Assembly: GCA_021741355.1 (NCBI GenBank) | Contig: JAIOXZ010000004.1 | Location: forward strand, 152,702 to 216,701 | Direction of reading: 5' to 3' | Length of the DNA: 64,000 nt | Source of the DNA: Caulobacter sp. | GTDB taxonomy: Bacteria; Pseudomonadota; Alphaproteobacteria; Caulobacterales; Caulobacteraceae | Shown here: piece by piece, positions 27,427 through 35,830 of the stretch | How positions within the stretch are numbered: the first letter of the stretch is position 1 | Layout: each line of letters starts with the position of its first letter | Program-made: the position numbers and the translations under genes | Notes under the pieces: generated by a model | Seen by the model: only the letters and a program-made list of their open reading frames with translations | Database searches by the model: none | Told to the model about the DNA's origin: nothing

Positions 27427-28341
27427 ATGACGACCAACGCCCTGTCCCTTCGGCACGCGCTGCTGGCCCTGGCGGTCATGGCGGTCTGGGGATCCAACTT
27501 TGTCGTCATCCGCGTGGGGCTGGATCATCTGCCGCCACTGCTGTTCGCGACCTTGCGATTCAGTGTCGCCTTCCTGCCCGCCGCGCTGTTCCTGAAGAAG
27601 CCTGACGTGCCGTGGCGAAATCTGGCGGCCTATGGCGTGCTGATCGGCGCCGGGCAGTTCGGCATGCTGTTCCTGGCCATGAAGGGGCATATCTCGCCGG
27701 GCCTGGCCTCGCTGGTGGTGCAGACCCAGGCCTTCTTCACCATCGCGCTCGCCATGCGGATCAGCGGTGAGAGGGTGCGGACCTTTCAGTATGTCGCGCT
27801 GGCCCTGGCCGCCGCCGGCATCGGCGTGATCATCTGGCGGACAGACGGTTCGGCGACGCCGCTGGGCATCGGCCTGGTGCTGCTGGCGGCGCTCGGCTGG
27901 GCCGGGGGCAATCTCGTCGCACGCCGGACCCCGAACGTGAACATGCTGGCCTATGTGGTCTGGGCGAGCCTGTTCTCCATTCCGCCCCTGCTGGCGTTCT
28001 CGCTGGTGTTCGAGGGCTGGCCGGCGATCCGGAACGGCCTCGTCAGGGCGGACGCGGTCACCTGGGCGGCCGTGGTCTGGCAGGCCGTCGGCAACACCAT
28101 GTTCGGCTATGCGATCTGGGGCTGGCTGCTGGCGCGCTATCCGACGGCGACCATCGCGCCGATGTCGCTGCTGGTGCCGGTATTCGGCATGGGCGCCTCG
28201 GCGGTGTTCCTGCACGAGGCGCTGCCGGCCTGGAAGCTGGCGGCGGCGGGCCTGGTGATGGCCGGCCTGGCGCTGAACACCTTCTGGCCGCGCATTCAGA
28301 AAATGCTCCCCACGCGTGGGGAGCTGTCAGGCGGAGCCTGA
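27427..28341 (+). CDS. EamA/DMT-family membrane transporter
   Basis: The 304-residue protein has about ten hydrophobic helices and the two EamA repeats. The first begins LALAVMAVWGSNFVVIRVGL with the PPLLFATLRF motif, and the second begins LGIGLVLLAALGWAGGNLVA. Members export amino acids and other metabolites; RhaT/YdcZ/YedA-like proteins are the nearest types. The substrate is not readable. The ATG at 27427 starts the conserved first helix. It is transcribed divergently from the kinase gene and converges on pepN. Confidence 0.88.
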   Translation: MTTNALSLRHALLALAVMAVWGSNFVVIRVGLDHLPPLLFATLRFSVAFLPAALFLKKPDVPWRNLAAYGVLIGAGQFGMLFLAMKGHISPGLASLVVQTQAFFTIALAMRISGERVRTFQYVALALAAAGIGVIIWRTDGSATPLGIGLVLLAALGWAGGNLVARRTPNVNMLAYVVWASLFSIPPLLAFSLVFEGWPAIRNGLVRADAVTWAAVVWQAVGNTMFGYAIWGWLLARYPTATIAPMSLLVPVFGMGASAVFLHEALPAWKLAAAGLVMAGLALNTFWPRIQKMLPTRGELSGGA

Positions 28342-28364
28342 CTGAGGGGCGTTGGAGTGCTCCG

Positions 28365-28413
28365 ACTCCCCTCCACCGCCTCCGGCGGTCCCCCTCCCCG
28401 CGAAGCGGGGAGG
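28365..28413. repeat. Small palindromic repeat unit between converging genes, possible bidirectional terminator
   Basis: CCTCCCCGC-GAA-GCGGGGAGG (28393-28413) forms a perfect 9-bp hairpin, preceded by a second GC-rich hairpin (CCGCCTCCGGCGG). It lies between the stops of the EamA gene and pepN. No T-tract is present. It resembles dispersed palindromic units that sit between genes in this class. Confidence 0.6.
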
Positions 28414-28424
28414 ATTGAATGTCG

Positions 28425-31004
28425 CTAAGCCAGCGCCTTGCTGGCCAGTTCGAACACGTTCTTCGACAGGCCCTCGACCGCGACAATGCGCTCCAGCTCC
28501 GCCTTCATCAGCGCGCCGAGTTCCGGCTTGTAGCGCCGCCAGCCGCCGAGGGGTTCGACGAAGCGGGCGGCCGTCATCGGGTTGACCGCGTCGGTGGCGA
28601 TGATCTGGTCGGCGAGGAAGCGGTAGCCGGCGCCCGACGGATCGTGGAACCGGGCCGGATTGAAGCCGGCGAAGGTCCCGACCAGCGCCCGCAGGCGGTT
28701 GGGGTTGCGGCGGTCGAAGTCCGGATGGACTGTCAGGCCGAGCACCCGGCCCAGCGCCTCTTCCGAGGACTCCCGGGCCTGGATGGCGAACCACTTGTCG
28801 AGCACCAGCGGCTCGTCCTTCCAGCGGGCATGGAAGGTCTCGAGGGCCTTCTCGCGGACCTCGCCGCCCAGCTCCATCAGCGCCGCCAGGCCGCCGATGG
28901 CGTCGGTCATGTTGGCCGCCGTCTCGAAATGCCGCGCGGCGATGTCGGCGTTTTCCGCGTGGTGATCGACCGACAACAGGTCGAGCGCCGCGTTGCGCAG
29001 GGCGCGGCGGCCGGCGGCCTCGGCGGCAGGCGAGAACGGACCGCTGTCGCTGAGGCCCGCGTGCAGGCGGCGCAGATCGTCGCCCAGATGCACGGCCAGC
29101 CGCGCCCGCAGATGGTCGCGCGAGTCGTGGATCGCCTGCGGATCGGCGGGGCTCATCGCCAGGGACAGATCGCCCTCGGTCGGCAGGGCCAGCAGCAGCG
29201 CCTTGAACGCCGGATCCGCCGCCTGATCGCCCAGTGCGCGGCCCATGGCCTCGGCGAACCGCTCCTCGGCGACCTCGTCCGGCGCGCCCTTCGCGCGCTT
29301 GAGGATCAGGTCCTTCGCCAGGCCCTGGCCCGCTTCCCAGCGGTTGAACAGGTCCGGATCGGCCGCCAGCAGGACGTAGCGGTCCTTTTCCGGCGAGTCC
29401 GTCGTCAGGTTCACCGGCGCCGAGAAGCCGCGCAGCGGCGAGATCACCGGGCGCGCCGGAACGGGCAGGGTGATCGTCAGTTCGGCCTGTTCAAGGATGA
29501 TCAGGCATTCCTCGCCCATCGGCCGGCCGTCGTCATGCAACAGGCCCAGCCGGACAGGGATCGGCAATGTCGCCTTGGTCGGCTGGCCCGGCGTCGGGGC
29601 CGTCGTCTGGCGCAGGGTGATGGCGATTGACCCGGCGGCCTCGTCATAGGCCGTGGTCAGGTCCACGACCGGGGTGCCGGCCTGTTCGTACCAGCGGAAG
29701 AAGTCGGTCAGGTCGCGGCCTGACGCGTCGGCGAAGCACTGGATGAAGGCCTCGACCGTCGTCGCCTCGCCGTCGTGGCGGGTGAAGTAGAGGTCCATGC
29801 CCTCCCGGAACGCGTCCGCGCCCAGCAGGGTCTTGAGCATGCGGATGACCTCGCTGCCCTTCTCGTAGATCGTCGCGGTGTAGAAGTTGTCGATCTTCAG
29901 ATAGCTCGACGGTCGCACCGGGTGGGCGAGGGGGCCGGCGTCCTCGGAGAACTGCCGGGCGCGCAGGGCCTTCACGTCCTTGATCCGCTGGACCGCCTCG
30001 CCGCGCATGTCGCCGCTGAAGGACTGGTCGCGGAACACCGTCAGCCCCTCCTTCAGGCACAGCTGGAACCAGTCGCGGCAGGTGATCCGGTCGCCGGTCC
30101 AGTTGTGGAAGTACTCGTGGGCCACGACGCTCTCGATGCGCTCGTAGTCCATGTCAGTGGCCGTGGCGGAGTCGGCGAGCAGCAGGGCCGAGTTGAAGAT
30201 GTTGAGGCCCTTGTTCTCCATGGCCCCGAAGTTGAAGTCGCGCACGGCGACGATCATGAACAGGTCCAGGTCGTACTCGCGGCCGAAGGCCTCCTCGTCC
30301 CATTTCATCGCGCGCTTGAGGCTGTCCATGGCGTACTCGGCGCGGGCCGACATGCCCGGGTCGACATAGATGCGCAGCTCGACCGTGCGGCCGGTCATGG
30401 TGACGAAACTGTCGGCCAGTTCGTCCAGCTCGCCCGCCACCAGCGCGAACAGGTAGCAGGGCTTGGGGAAGGGGTCGTTCCAGACGGCGTAGTGGCGGCC
30501 GTTCCCGAGATCTCCGCCCTCGACCCGGTTGCCGTTGGCGAGCAGGCGGTGGAACGCCCGGTCCGCCTCCATCCGCACGGTGTAGCGGCTGAGCACGTCG
30601 GGGCGGTCGAGGAACCAGGTGATGCGCCGGAAGCCCTCGGCCTCGCACTGGGTGCAGAACCGGCCGCCGGACATGTAGAGCCCCATCAGGGCGGTGTTGG
30701 CGCGCGGGTCGATCTCGACCTCGGTCTCCAGCGCGAAGGCCGCGGGGAGATCTGACAGGGTCAGGACAGTCGCCGTCGCCTCATAGGGATGGGCGACGCC
30801 GTCGACCGCGACGGAGAGCGTCTTCAGGCCCTCGCCATCGAGCGCCAGCGGCTCGGCGTGGTCGCCATTGCGGCGGACCGTGAGCCTGGCCTTCACCCGC
30901 GTGGCCGACGGCTCCAGGCCGAAGTCGAGGAACACCTCGTCGATCAGGTAGGCGGGCGGCCGGTACTCGGCCAGGCGGACGGGCTGGGGGGCATCTGTGC
31001 GCAT
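28425..31004 (-). CDS. pepN: Aminopeptidase N (M1 family)
   Basis: The 859-residue protein is a full-length PepN. It has the exopeptidase motif GAMENKGLNIFN and the zinc site VVAHEYFHNWTGDR followed by LCLKEGLTVFRDQ. The C-terminal DUF3458 Ig-like and helical domains are present. PepN removes N-terminal residues from peptides in the cytoplasm. The start MRTDAPQPVRLAEY fits the family. Confidence 0.96.
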   Translation of the reverse strand: MRTDAPQPVRLAEYRPPAYLIDEVFLDFGLEPSATRVKARLTVRRNGDHAEPLALDGEGLKTLSVAVDGVAHPYEATATVLTLSDLPAAFALETEVEIDPRANTALMGLYMSGGRFCTQCEAEGFRRITWFLDRPDVLSRYTVRMEADRAFHRLLANGNRVEGGDLGNGRHYAVWNDPFPKPCYLFALVAGELDELADSFVTMTGRTVELRIYVDPGMSARAEYAMDSLKRAMKWDEEAFGREYDLDLFMIVAVRDFNFGAMENKGLNIFNSALLLADSATATDMDYERIESVVAHEYFHNWTGDRITCRDWFQLCLKEGLTVFRDQSFSGDMRGEAVQRIKDVKALRARQFSEDAGPLAHPVRPSSYLKIDNFYTATIYEKGSEVIRMLKTLLGADAFREGMDLYFTRHDGEATTVEAFIQCFADASGRDLTDFFRWYEQAGTPVVDLTTAYDEAAGSIAITLRQTTAPTPGQPTKATLPIPVRLGLLHDDGRPMGEECLIILEQAELTITLPVPARPVISPLRGFSAPVNLTTDSPEKDRYVLLAADPDLFNRWEAGQGLAKDLILKRAKGAPDEVAEERFAEAMGRALGDQAADPAFKALLLALPTEGDLSLAMSPADPQAIHDSRDHLRARLAVHLGDDLRRLHAGLSDSGPFSPAAEAAGRRALRNAALDLLSVDHHAENADIAARHFETAANMTDAIGGLAALMELGGEVREKALETFHARWKDEPLVLDKWFAIQARESSEEALGRVLGLTVHPDFDRRNPNRLRALVGTFAGFNPARFHDPSGAGYRFLADQIIATDAVNPMTAARFVEPLGGWRRYKPELGALMKAELERIVAVEGLSKNVFELASKALA

Positions 31005-31061
31005 GGGAGATATCTAGGGGCGCCGAGGGATTGAGGCCAGCAGCGCGGGCGACAAATTCGC

Positions 31062-32447
31062 TCAACCGCCCTCGACCCAGACCGTCTTCACGTTGACGAA
31101 TTCCAGCAGGCCGTGGCGGCTGCATTCACGGCCGTGGCCGCTGTGTTTGACGCCGCCGAACGGGAGGCGGGCGTCTGACCGGACGTTGGCGTTGACGAAC
31201 GCCATGCCGGCGTCGAGGTCCTCCGCCGCGATCCGTTCGCCGCGGGCCAGGTCGGATGTGATAACGCCGGAGCCGAGGCCGAACGGCGAGGCGTTGGCGA
31301 TGCGGATGGCGTCAGCCTCGTCCTTTGCGCGGATAATCGCCGCGACCGGCCCGAAGACCTCCTCGTCATGCACCGGCTGGCCGGGCGTCACATCAGTCAG
31401 GATCGTGGCCGGGTACCAGGCGCCGGGCCTGTCCGGTCGCTCGCCGCCCAGCAGCAGTCGCGCGCCCGCGGCCAGGCTGGCCTCGACCTGGGCGTGGATG
31501 TCGTCGCGGGCGGCGATGCTGACCAGCGGACCGAATCGGGTTGCGGCGTCGCGCGGATCGCCAGGCTGGAAGACGCTCATCTCGCGCACCAGCGCCCGCT
31601 CGAAGGCCGGCGCGATACTCTCGATCACTACGAACCGCTTGCCCGCGATACAGCTCTGGCCCGCGTTGACCATGCGGGCGGTCGCGCAGACCTTCGCCGC
31701 CAGATCGATGTCGGCATCCTCTAGCACGAGGTAGGCGTCGGCGCCGCCGAGCTCCAGGACGACCTTCTTCAGGGCCCCGCCCGCGACTGCGGCGACCTTG
31801 CGTCCGGCCTCGACGCTGCCGGTCAGGGTGACGGCGGCCACCCGATCATCCTCGATCAGGGTCTGCACATCGTCGCTGGGGATCAGCAGGGTGCGGAAGA
31901 TGTCCTCCGGAAAGCCCGCCTCGCGGAACACCGCCTCGATGGCCAGGGCGCACCCGGGCACATTGCTGGCGTGCTTGAGCAACGCGCCGTTGCCGGCCAT
32001 CAGCGCCGGCGCGGCAAAGCGGAAGACCTGCCAGAACGGGAAGTTCCATGGCATCACCGCCAGCACCACGCCGAGCGGATTGAAGGTCGCGTAGGCCTTC
32101 GCACCCTCGATGGCGGCGGGTTCCGGCGCCAGGAAGGCTTCGGCGTGGTCGGCGTAGAAGTCGCAGCCGCCGGCGCACTTCTCGATCTCGGCGCGACCGT
32201 CGGTCAGGGTCTTGCCCATCTCGGCGGTCATCAGGGCGGCGAAGTCATCCTTGCGGGCGCGGAGCACGGCCGCCGCCCGCCGCAGGAGCCGGGCGCGCTC
32301 GGCGAAGGCCGTTCGTCGCCACGACCCGAAGGCGTCATGCGTGCGGCCCAGAATCGAGAGGGCGTCGTCGCGGCTGTGACCGTCGTAGGTCTTCCCGGGT
32401 TGACCGGTCGCCGGGTCAACGGTCTGGAATCGGGGGTTGGCGGACAT
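31062..32447 (-). CDS. NAD(P)-dependent succinate-semialdehyde dehydrogenase (Sad/YneI-type aldehyde dehydrogenase)
   Basis: The 461-residue enzyme is an aldehyde dehydrogenase with the cofactor segment VMPWNFPFWQVFRFAAPAL, TLTGSVEAGRKV, the general base Glu in VVLELGGADAYLV and the catalytic Cys in NAGQSCIAGKRF. The SCIAGKRF form and the length fit the Sad (YneI) branch, which oxidises succinate semialdehyde to succinate. Substrate choice within this branch is inferred. It lies behind pepN on the same strand with a 57-base gap and is probably independent. Confidence 0.85.
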   Translation of the reverse strand: MSANPRFQTVDPATGQPGKTYDGHSRDDALSILGRTHDAFGSWRRTAFAERARLLRRAAAVLRARKDDFAALMTAEMGKTLTDGRAEIEKCAGGCDFYADHAEAFLAPEPAAIEGAKAYATFNPLGVVLAVMPWNFPFWQVFRFAAPALMAGNGALLKHASNVPGCALAIEAVFREAGFPEDIFRTLLIPSDDVQTLIEDDRVAAVTLTGSVEAGRKVAAVAGGALKKVVLELGGADAYLVLEDADIDLAAKVCATARMVNAGQSCIAGKRFVVIESIAPAFERALVREMSVFQPGDPRDAATRFGPLVSIAARDDIHAQVEASLAAGARLLLGGERPDRPGAWYPATILTDVTPGQPVHDEEVFGPVAAIIRAKDEADAIRIANASPFGLGSGVITSDLARGERIAAEDLDAGMAFVNANVRSDARLPFGGVKHSGHGRECSRHGLLEFVNVKTVWVEGG

Positions 32448-32510
32448 GAGCGACTCCTGCGGGATGATCGCAGAACGCGCCCCGCAGGCCTGTCGTTCAA
32501 GTCACAACAA

Positions 32511-33086
32511 TCAGGCCGCGCTGCTTTCCCGGCGCGATCCCTCGGATGCAGCGGCGGGGATTTCCTGGACGTAGCGCTCGATGACGGCTGCGCGGCGGGC
32601 CAGTTCGGCGACGACCGGCGGGGCGTCGTCCGGGGATTCCGAGACCAGGGCGATCAGTTCGCGGGCGATGGCCTGCAGACGCGGGGCGCTGGCGATCAGG
32701 CGGGCCTGACGCTCCATCTTGTTCGGGTCGCGGTCGTATTCCGCGCCGGGCGTGCGCCAGCCGCCCCAGTCGCTGGGGTCGGTCACCACGACCGGATAGG
32801 TGCCGGGGAAGGGATGGTGCGAGCAGTCGCCTTCCTGCTGCCATTTGTTCTTGGCGCGCATCAGCCGCCAGCCTTCGCCGGGGAGTTCGCCTTCGGCGTC
32901 CTCGACGCGGTCCTCGGGTCTCAGCTCATGGGCGTGGAACTCGCGGCCGAGCCCGACGTCGTAGGTGACGCGCACCGGCTCGTCGAAGCCCTTGGCCCAG
33001 ATGGGCACGATCTTGTCGATGGTCGCCCAGGCGCCGACGCTCTCGACCCACACCTTCTGGTTCTTCTGAAAAACGGCCTTCGCCAT
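32511..33086 (-). CDS. Conserved hypothetical protein
   Basis: The 191-residue protein is not assigned to a known function. It starts MAKAVFQKNQKVWVESVGAW and includes PVRVTYDVGLGREFHAHEL, a beta-rich part that resembles small SH3-like barrels. A middle with WRLMRAKNKWQQEGDCSHHP and SDWGGWRTPGAEYDRDP follows, then a helical C-terminus (about 125-175). No signal peptide or membrane segment is seen. It is single-gene and faces away from the acyl-CoA dehydrogenases, so it shares their upstream region. Confidence 0.8.
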   Translation of the reverse strand: MAKAVFQKNQKVWVESVGAWATIDKIVPIWAKGFDEPVRVTYDVGLGREFHAHELRPEDRVEDAEGELPGEGWRLMRAKNKWQQEGDCSHHPFPGTYPVVVTDPSDWGGWRTPGAEYDRDPNKMERQARLIASAPRLQAIARELIALVSESPDDAPPVVAELARRAAVIERYVQEIPAAASEGSRRESSAA

Positions 33087-33133
33087 GCACCCACGCCATC
33101 ATTCTGATTGGTCGTGCATAAGAACCTGAATTC

Positions 33134-33150
33134 ATTGACGCGAGGTCAAT
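33134..33150. promoter_or_regulatory. Inverted repeat ATTGAC-N5-GTCAAT, candidate operator
   Basis: ATTGAC at 33134-33139 and GTCAAT at 33145-33150 are perfect inverted arms around GCGAG. The site lies between the divergent hypothetical and acyl-CoA dehydrogenase genes. TetR-family regulators of fatty-acid genes often bind such TTGAC/GTCAA repeats. No regulator gene is adjacent, so this is tentative. Confidence 0.35.
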
Positions 33151-33208
33151 CTTTCCCCACGCGGAAAGCCCGCTACATTGCGCCGCTGAAGGTTCGCACA
33201 AACGCCCT

Positions 33209-33304
33209 GCGTCCTTCGACACGCCGCTTCGCGGCTGCTCAGGATGACGCAGCGCAGTGCACGTCATGGTGAGCAGCACCCGCAGGGTGCGTGTCGAACC
33301 ACGC
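33209..33304. repeat. Intergenic inverted-repeat element upstream of the acyl-CoA dehydrogenases
   Basis: Arms 33209-33249 and 33262-33304 are imperfect inverted copies. They share GCGT-NN-TTCGACACGC outer blocks and TGCTCA-NN-ATGACG inner blocks. Elements of this type (TTCGACACGC...GCTCAGGATGA) are abundant in alphaproteobacterial intergenic DNA. It sits 25 bases before the GTG of the next gene, so transcripts would carry the hairpin in the leader. Confidence 0.75.
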
Positions 33305-33329
33305 AAAGAGGCGCCACCGGGAGAGAGAC

Positions 33330-34445
33330 GTGAATTTCGACTATTCCGACGACCAGAAGTTCCTCAAGAACGAGGCGCGCAAGTTCCTGGAGGCCCGCTG
33401 CACCAGCGCCGCCGTCCGCAAGGTGCTGAACGACGACGACGTCTCGTTCGACGCCGAGCTGTGGAAGGGCGTGGGCGAGCAGGGCTGGCTCGGCGCTGCG
33501 ATCCCCGAAGAGTTCGGCGGCCTGGGCCTGGGCCATGTCGAGCTCTGCGCCATCGCCGAGGAGATGGGCCGCGTCGTCGCGCCGATCCCGTTCGCCTCGA
33601 CCGTCTATTTCCTGGCCGAAGCCGTGCTGCTGGCCGGTGATGACGCCCAGAAGGCCGACCTGCTGCCGAAGATCGCCGCCGGCGAGCTGATCGGCTGCTT
33701 CGCCACCTCGGAAGGCCCGGGCGTGGTCAACGCCAGCAACCTGGTCTGCAAGGTCGAGGGCGGCAAGCTGACCGGCGTGAAGATCCCGGTGACCGACGGC
33801 GACATCGCCGACGTCGCCGTGGTGCTGGCCAACGAGGGCGGCAAGGCCGGTCTGTTCCTGGTCGACCTGAAGGGCGCCGGCGTCAGCCGTGAGACTCTCA
33901 AGAGCCTCGATCCGACCCGCGGCGTCGGCCGCCTGACCTTCAGCGGCGCGGCGGCGACCCGTCTGGGCGGCGCCGGCGAAGGCTTCGCGCTGATGGAGCA
34001 GGTGTTCGACCGGGCCGCCGTGCTGCTGGCCTTCGAACAGACCGGCGGCGCCGACAAGTGCCTGGAGATGGCCAAGGACTACGCCATGGGCCGCTACGCC
34101 TTCGGCCGCGTCATCGCCGGCTACCAGGCGATCAAGCACAAGCTGGCCGACATGTACGTCAAGAACCAGGTCGCCCGCTCCAACGCCTACTACGGCGCCT
34201 GGGCCTTGAACACGAACGCCCCCGAGCTACCTGTTGCCGCCTCGGCCGCGCGCATCGCGGCGTCGGAGGCCTACTGGTTCGGCAGCAAGGAAAACATCCA
34301 GACGCACGGCGGGATGGGCTTCACCTGGGAAGTCGACTGCCACCTCTACTATCGCCGCTCGCGGCAGCTCGGCCTGGTGGCCGGCGCCCCGAAGGTCTGG
34401 AAAGAACGGCTGGTCAGCCAGCTTGAACGCAGGAACGCCGCGTAA
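33330..34445 (+). CDS. Acyl-CoA dehydrogenase (subunit-like, first of a pair)
   Basis: The 371-residue flavoprotein has the acyl-CoA dehydrogenase N-terminal helical, middle beta and C-terminal helical domains. The likely catalytic Glu lies in GGMGFTWEVDCHLYYRR near the C-terminus. The GTG at 33330 with GGGAGAGAG just upstream was chosen; the ATG further upstream lies inside the repeat element. It is followed after 19 bases by a second dehydrogenase, an arrangement seen for heteromeric enzymes that act on bulky acyl-CoA such as steroid side chains (FadE28/FadE29 type). The substrate is not known. Confidence 0.88.
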   Translation: MNFDYSDDQKFLKNEARKFLEARCTSAAVRKVLNDDDVSFDAELWKGVGEQGWLGAAIPEEFGGLGLGHVELCAIAEEMGRVVAPIPFASTVYFLAEAVLLAGDDAQKADLLPKIAAGELIGCFATSEGPGVVNASNLVCKVEGGKLTGVKIPVTDGDIADVAVVLANEGGKAGLFLVDLKGAGVSRETLKSLDPTRGVGRLTFSGAAATRLGGAGEGFALMEQVFDRAAVLLAFEQTGGADKCLEMAKDYAMGRYAFGRVIAGYQAIKHKLADMYVKNQVARSNAYYGAWALNTNAPELPVAASAARIAASEAYWFGSKENIQTHGGMGFTWEVDCHLYYRRSRQLGLVAGAPKVWKERLVSQLERRNAA

Positions 34446-34464
34446 GCGGACGGGAGATAAGATC

Positions 34465-35694
34465 ATGGATTTCAACGACTCCCCCGAAGAAGCCGCCTAC
34501 CGCGAGACCGCTCGCGCCTGGCTGGAAAAGAACGCCGCCGAGCACAAGGGCAACGCCAGCGCCAACGGCCGCCGGCCCAACAGCCCCGAGCACATGGCGA
34601 TGGCCAAGTCCTGGCAGGCCAAGAAGGCCGAGGCCGGCTACGCCTGCATCACCTGGCCCAAGGAATGGGGCGGCGGCGGCGGCACCCCGCTGCAGTCGGT
34701 CATTTTCGGCCAGGAAGAAGCCAAGGTCGGCGTCAACTACGGCTACTTCACCATCGGCCTGGGCATGTGCGTCCCGACCGTGATGGCCTTCGCCGACGCC
34801 GAGACCAAGACCCGCTTCGTCGGTCCGGCGATGCGCGGCGAGGAAATCTGGTGCCAGCTGTTCAGCGAACCCGCCGGCGGCTCCGACGTGGCGGCCACCC
34901 GCACCAAGGCCATCCGTGATGGCGACGAGTGGGTGATCAACGGCCAGAAGGTCTGGACCACCGGCGCGCAGTATTGCGACTACGGCATCCTGCTGGTCCG
35001 CACCGACCCCGACGTGCCCAAGCACAAGGGTCTGACCATGTTCTGGATCGACATGCACGATCCGGCCGTGGAGGTTCGTCCGATCCACCAGGCGTCGGGC
35101 GGCAGCGAGTTCAACGAGGTCTACTTCACCGATCTGCGCGTGAAGGACAGCCAGCGTCTGGGCGAGGTCGGCGACGGCTGGAAGGTCGCGCTGGTCACCC
35201 TGATGAACGAGCGACTGGCCGTCGGCGGTTCGTCGGGCCCCGACTACAAGCTGATCATGGACCTGGCCCGCCAGGTCACCGGCCCGGCCGGGGCGGCGAT
35301 CAAGGACGGCGCCTTCCGCGAGAAGCTGGCCGACTGGTACGTGGCCGCCGAGGGTCTGAAGCTGACTCGCTTCCGCACCATGACCGCGCTGTCGCGCGGC
35401 CAGACGCCGGGACCGGAAAGCTCGATCGGCAAGATCATCGCCGCCAACCAGATGCAGGACATGTCCAACCAGGGCGTCGAGATGGAGGACCAGTACGGCA
35501 TCCTCGTCGACCCGTCCGAGGCCCCGATGCAGGCGGCCTTCCAGCAGTCGCTGCTGTGGGCCCCCGGCCTGCGCATCGCCGGCGGCACGGACGAAATCCT
35601 GAAGAACATCATCGCCGAACGGGTGCTTGGCCTGCCGGGCGATGTCCGCGTCGACAAGGACGTGGCGTTCAAGGACATGCCGACGGGCCGCTGA
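34465..35694 (+). CDS. Acyl-CoA dehydrogenase (second of a pair)
   Basis: The 409-residue protein contains the flavin-binding segment WCQLFSEPAGGSDVAATRTKA and VINGQKVWTTGAQYCDYGILL, a GGTDEILKNIIAERVLGLP C-terminus, and the N-terminal helical domain. It belongs to the FadE17/FadE29-like group. Spacing to the upstream paralogue is 19 bases with GGGAGAT as ribosome site. The two probably work together in beta-oxidation of an unusual substrate. Confidence 0.88.
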   Translation: MDFNDSPEEAAYRETARAWLEKNAAEHKGNASANGRRPNSPEHMAMAKSWQAKKAEAGYACITWPKEWGGGGGTPLQSVIFGQEEAKVGVNYGYFTIGLGMCVPTVMAFADAETKTRFVGPAMRGEEIWCQLFSEPAGGSDVAATRTKAIRDGDEWVINGQKVWTTGAQYCDYGILLVRTDPDVPKHKGLTMFWIDMHDPAVEVRPIHQASGGSEFNEVYFTDLRVKDSQRLGEVGDGWKVALVTLMNERLAVGGSSGPDYKLIMDLARQVTGPAGAAIKDGAFREKLADWYVAAEGLKLTRFRTMTALSRGQTPGPESSIGKIIAANQMQDMSNQGVEMEDQYGILVDPSEAPMQAAFQQSLLWAPGLRIAGGTDEILKNIIAERVLGLPGDVRVDKDVAFKDMPTGR

Positions 35695-35698
35695 CGCG

Positions 35699-35760
35699 AC
35701 CGGACGCAGGCTATCGATCAGGAAGGGCGTGGCGAAAGCCGCGCCCTTTTCTGCGTCCGG
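35699..35760 (+). terminator. Rho-independent terminator after the acyl-CoA dehydrogenases, nested in an outer inverted repeat
   Basis: AGGGCGTGGC-GAAA-GCCGCGCCCT (10-bp stem with one wobble pair) is followed by TTTT at about 35747-35750. An outer pair, CCGGACGCAG near 35700 and CTGCGTCCGG at 35751-35760, encloses it. The inner hairpin with its T-run is a good terminator. Confidence 0.85.
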
Positions 35761-35830
35761 ACCCGTCGTAACAATACGACACTTGAGCAAACATGCCCCG
35801 CACCGCAGTCTTGCCGCCTCTGTCACGGGG

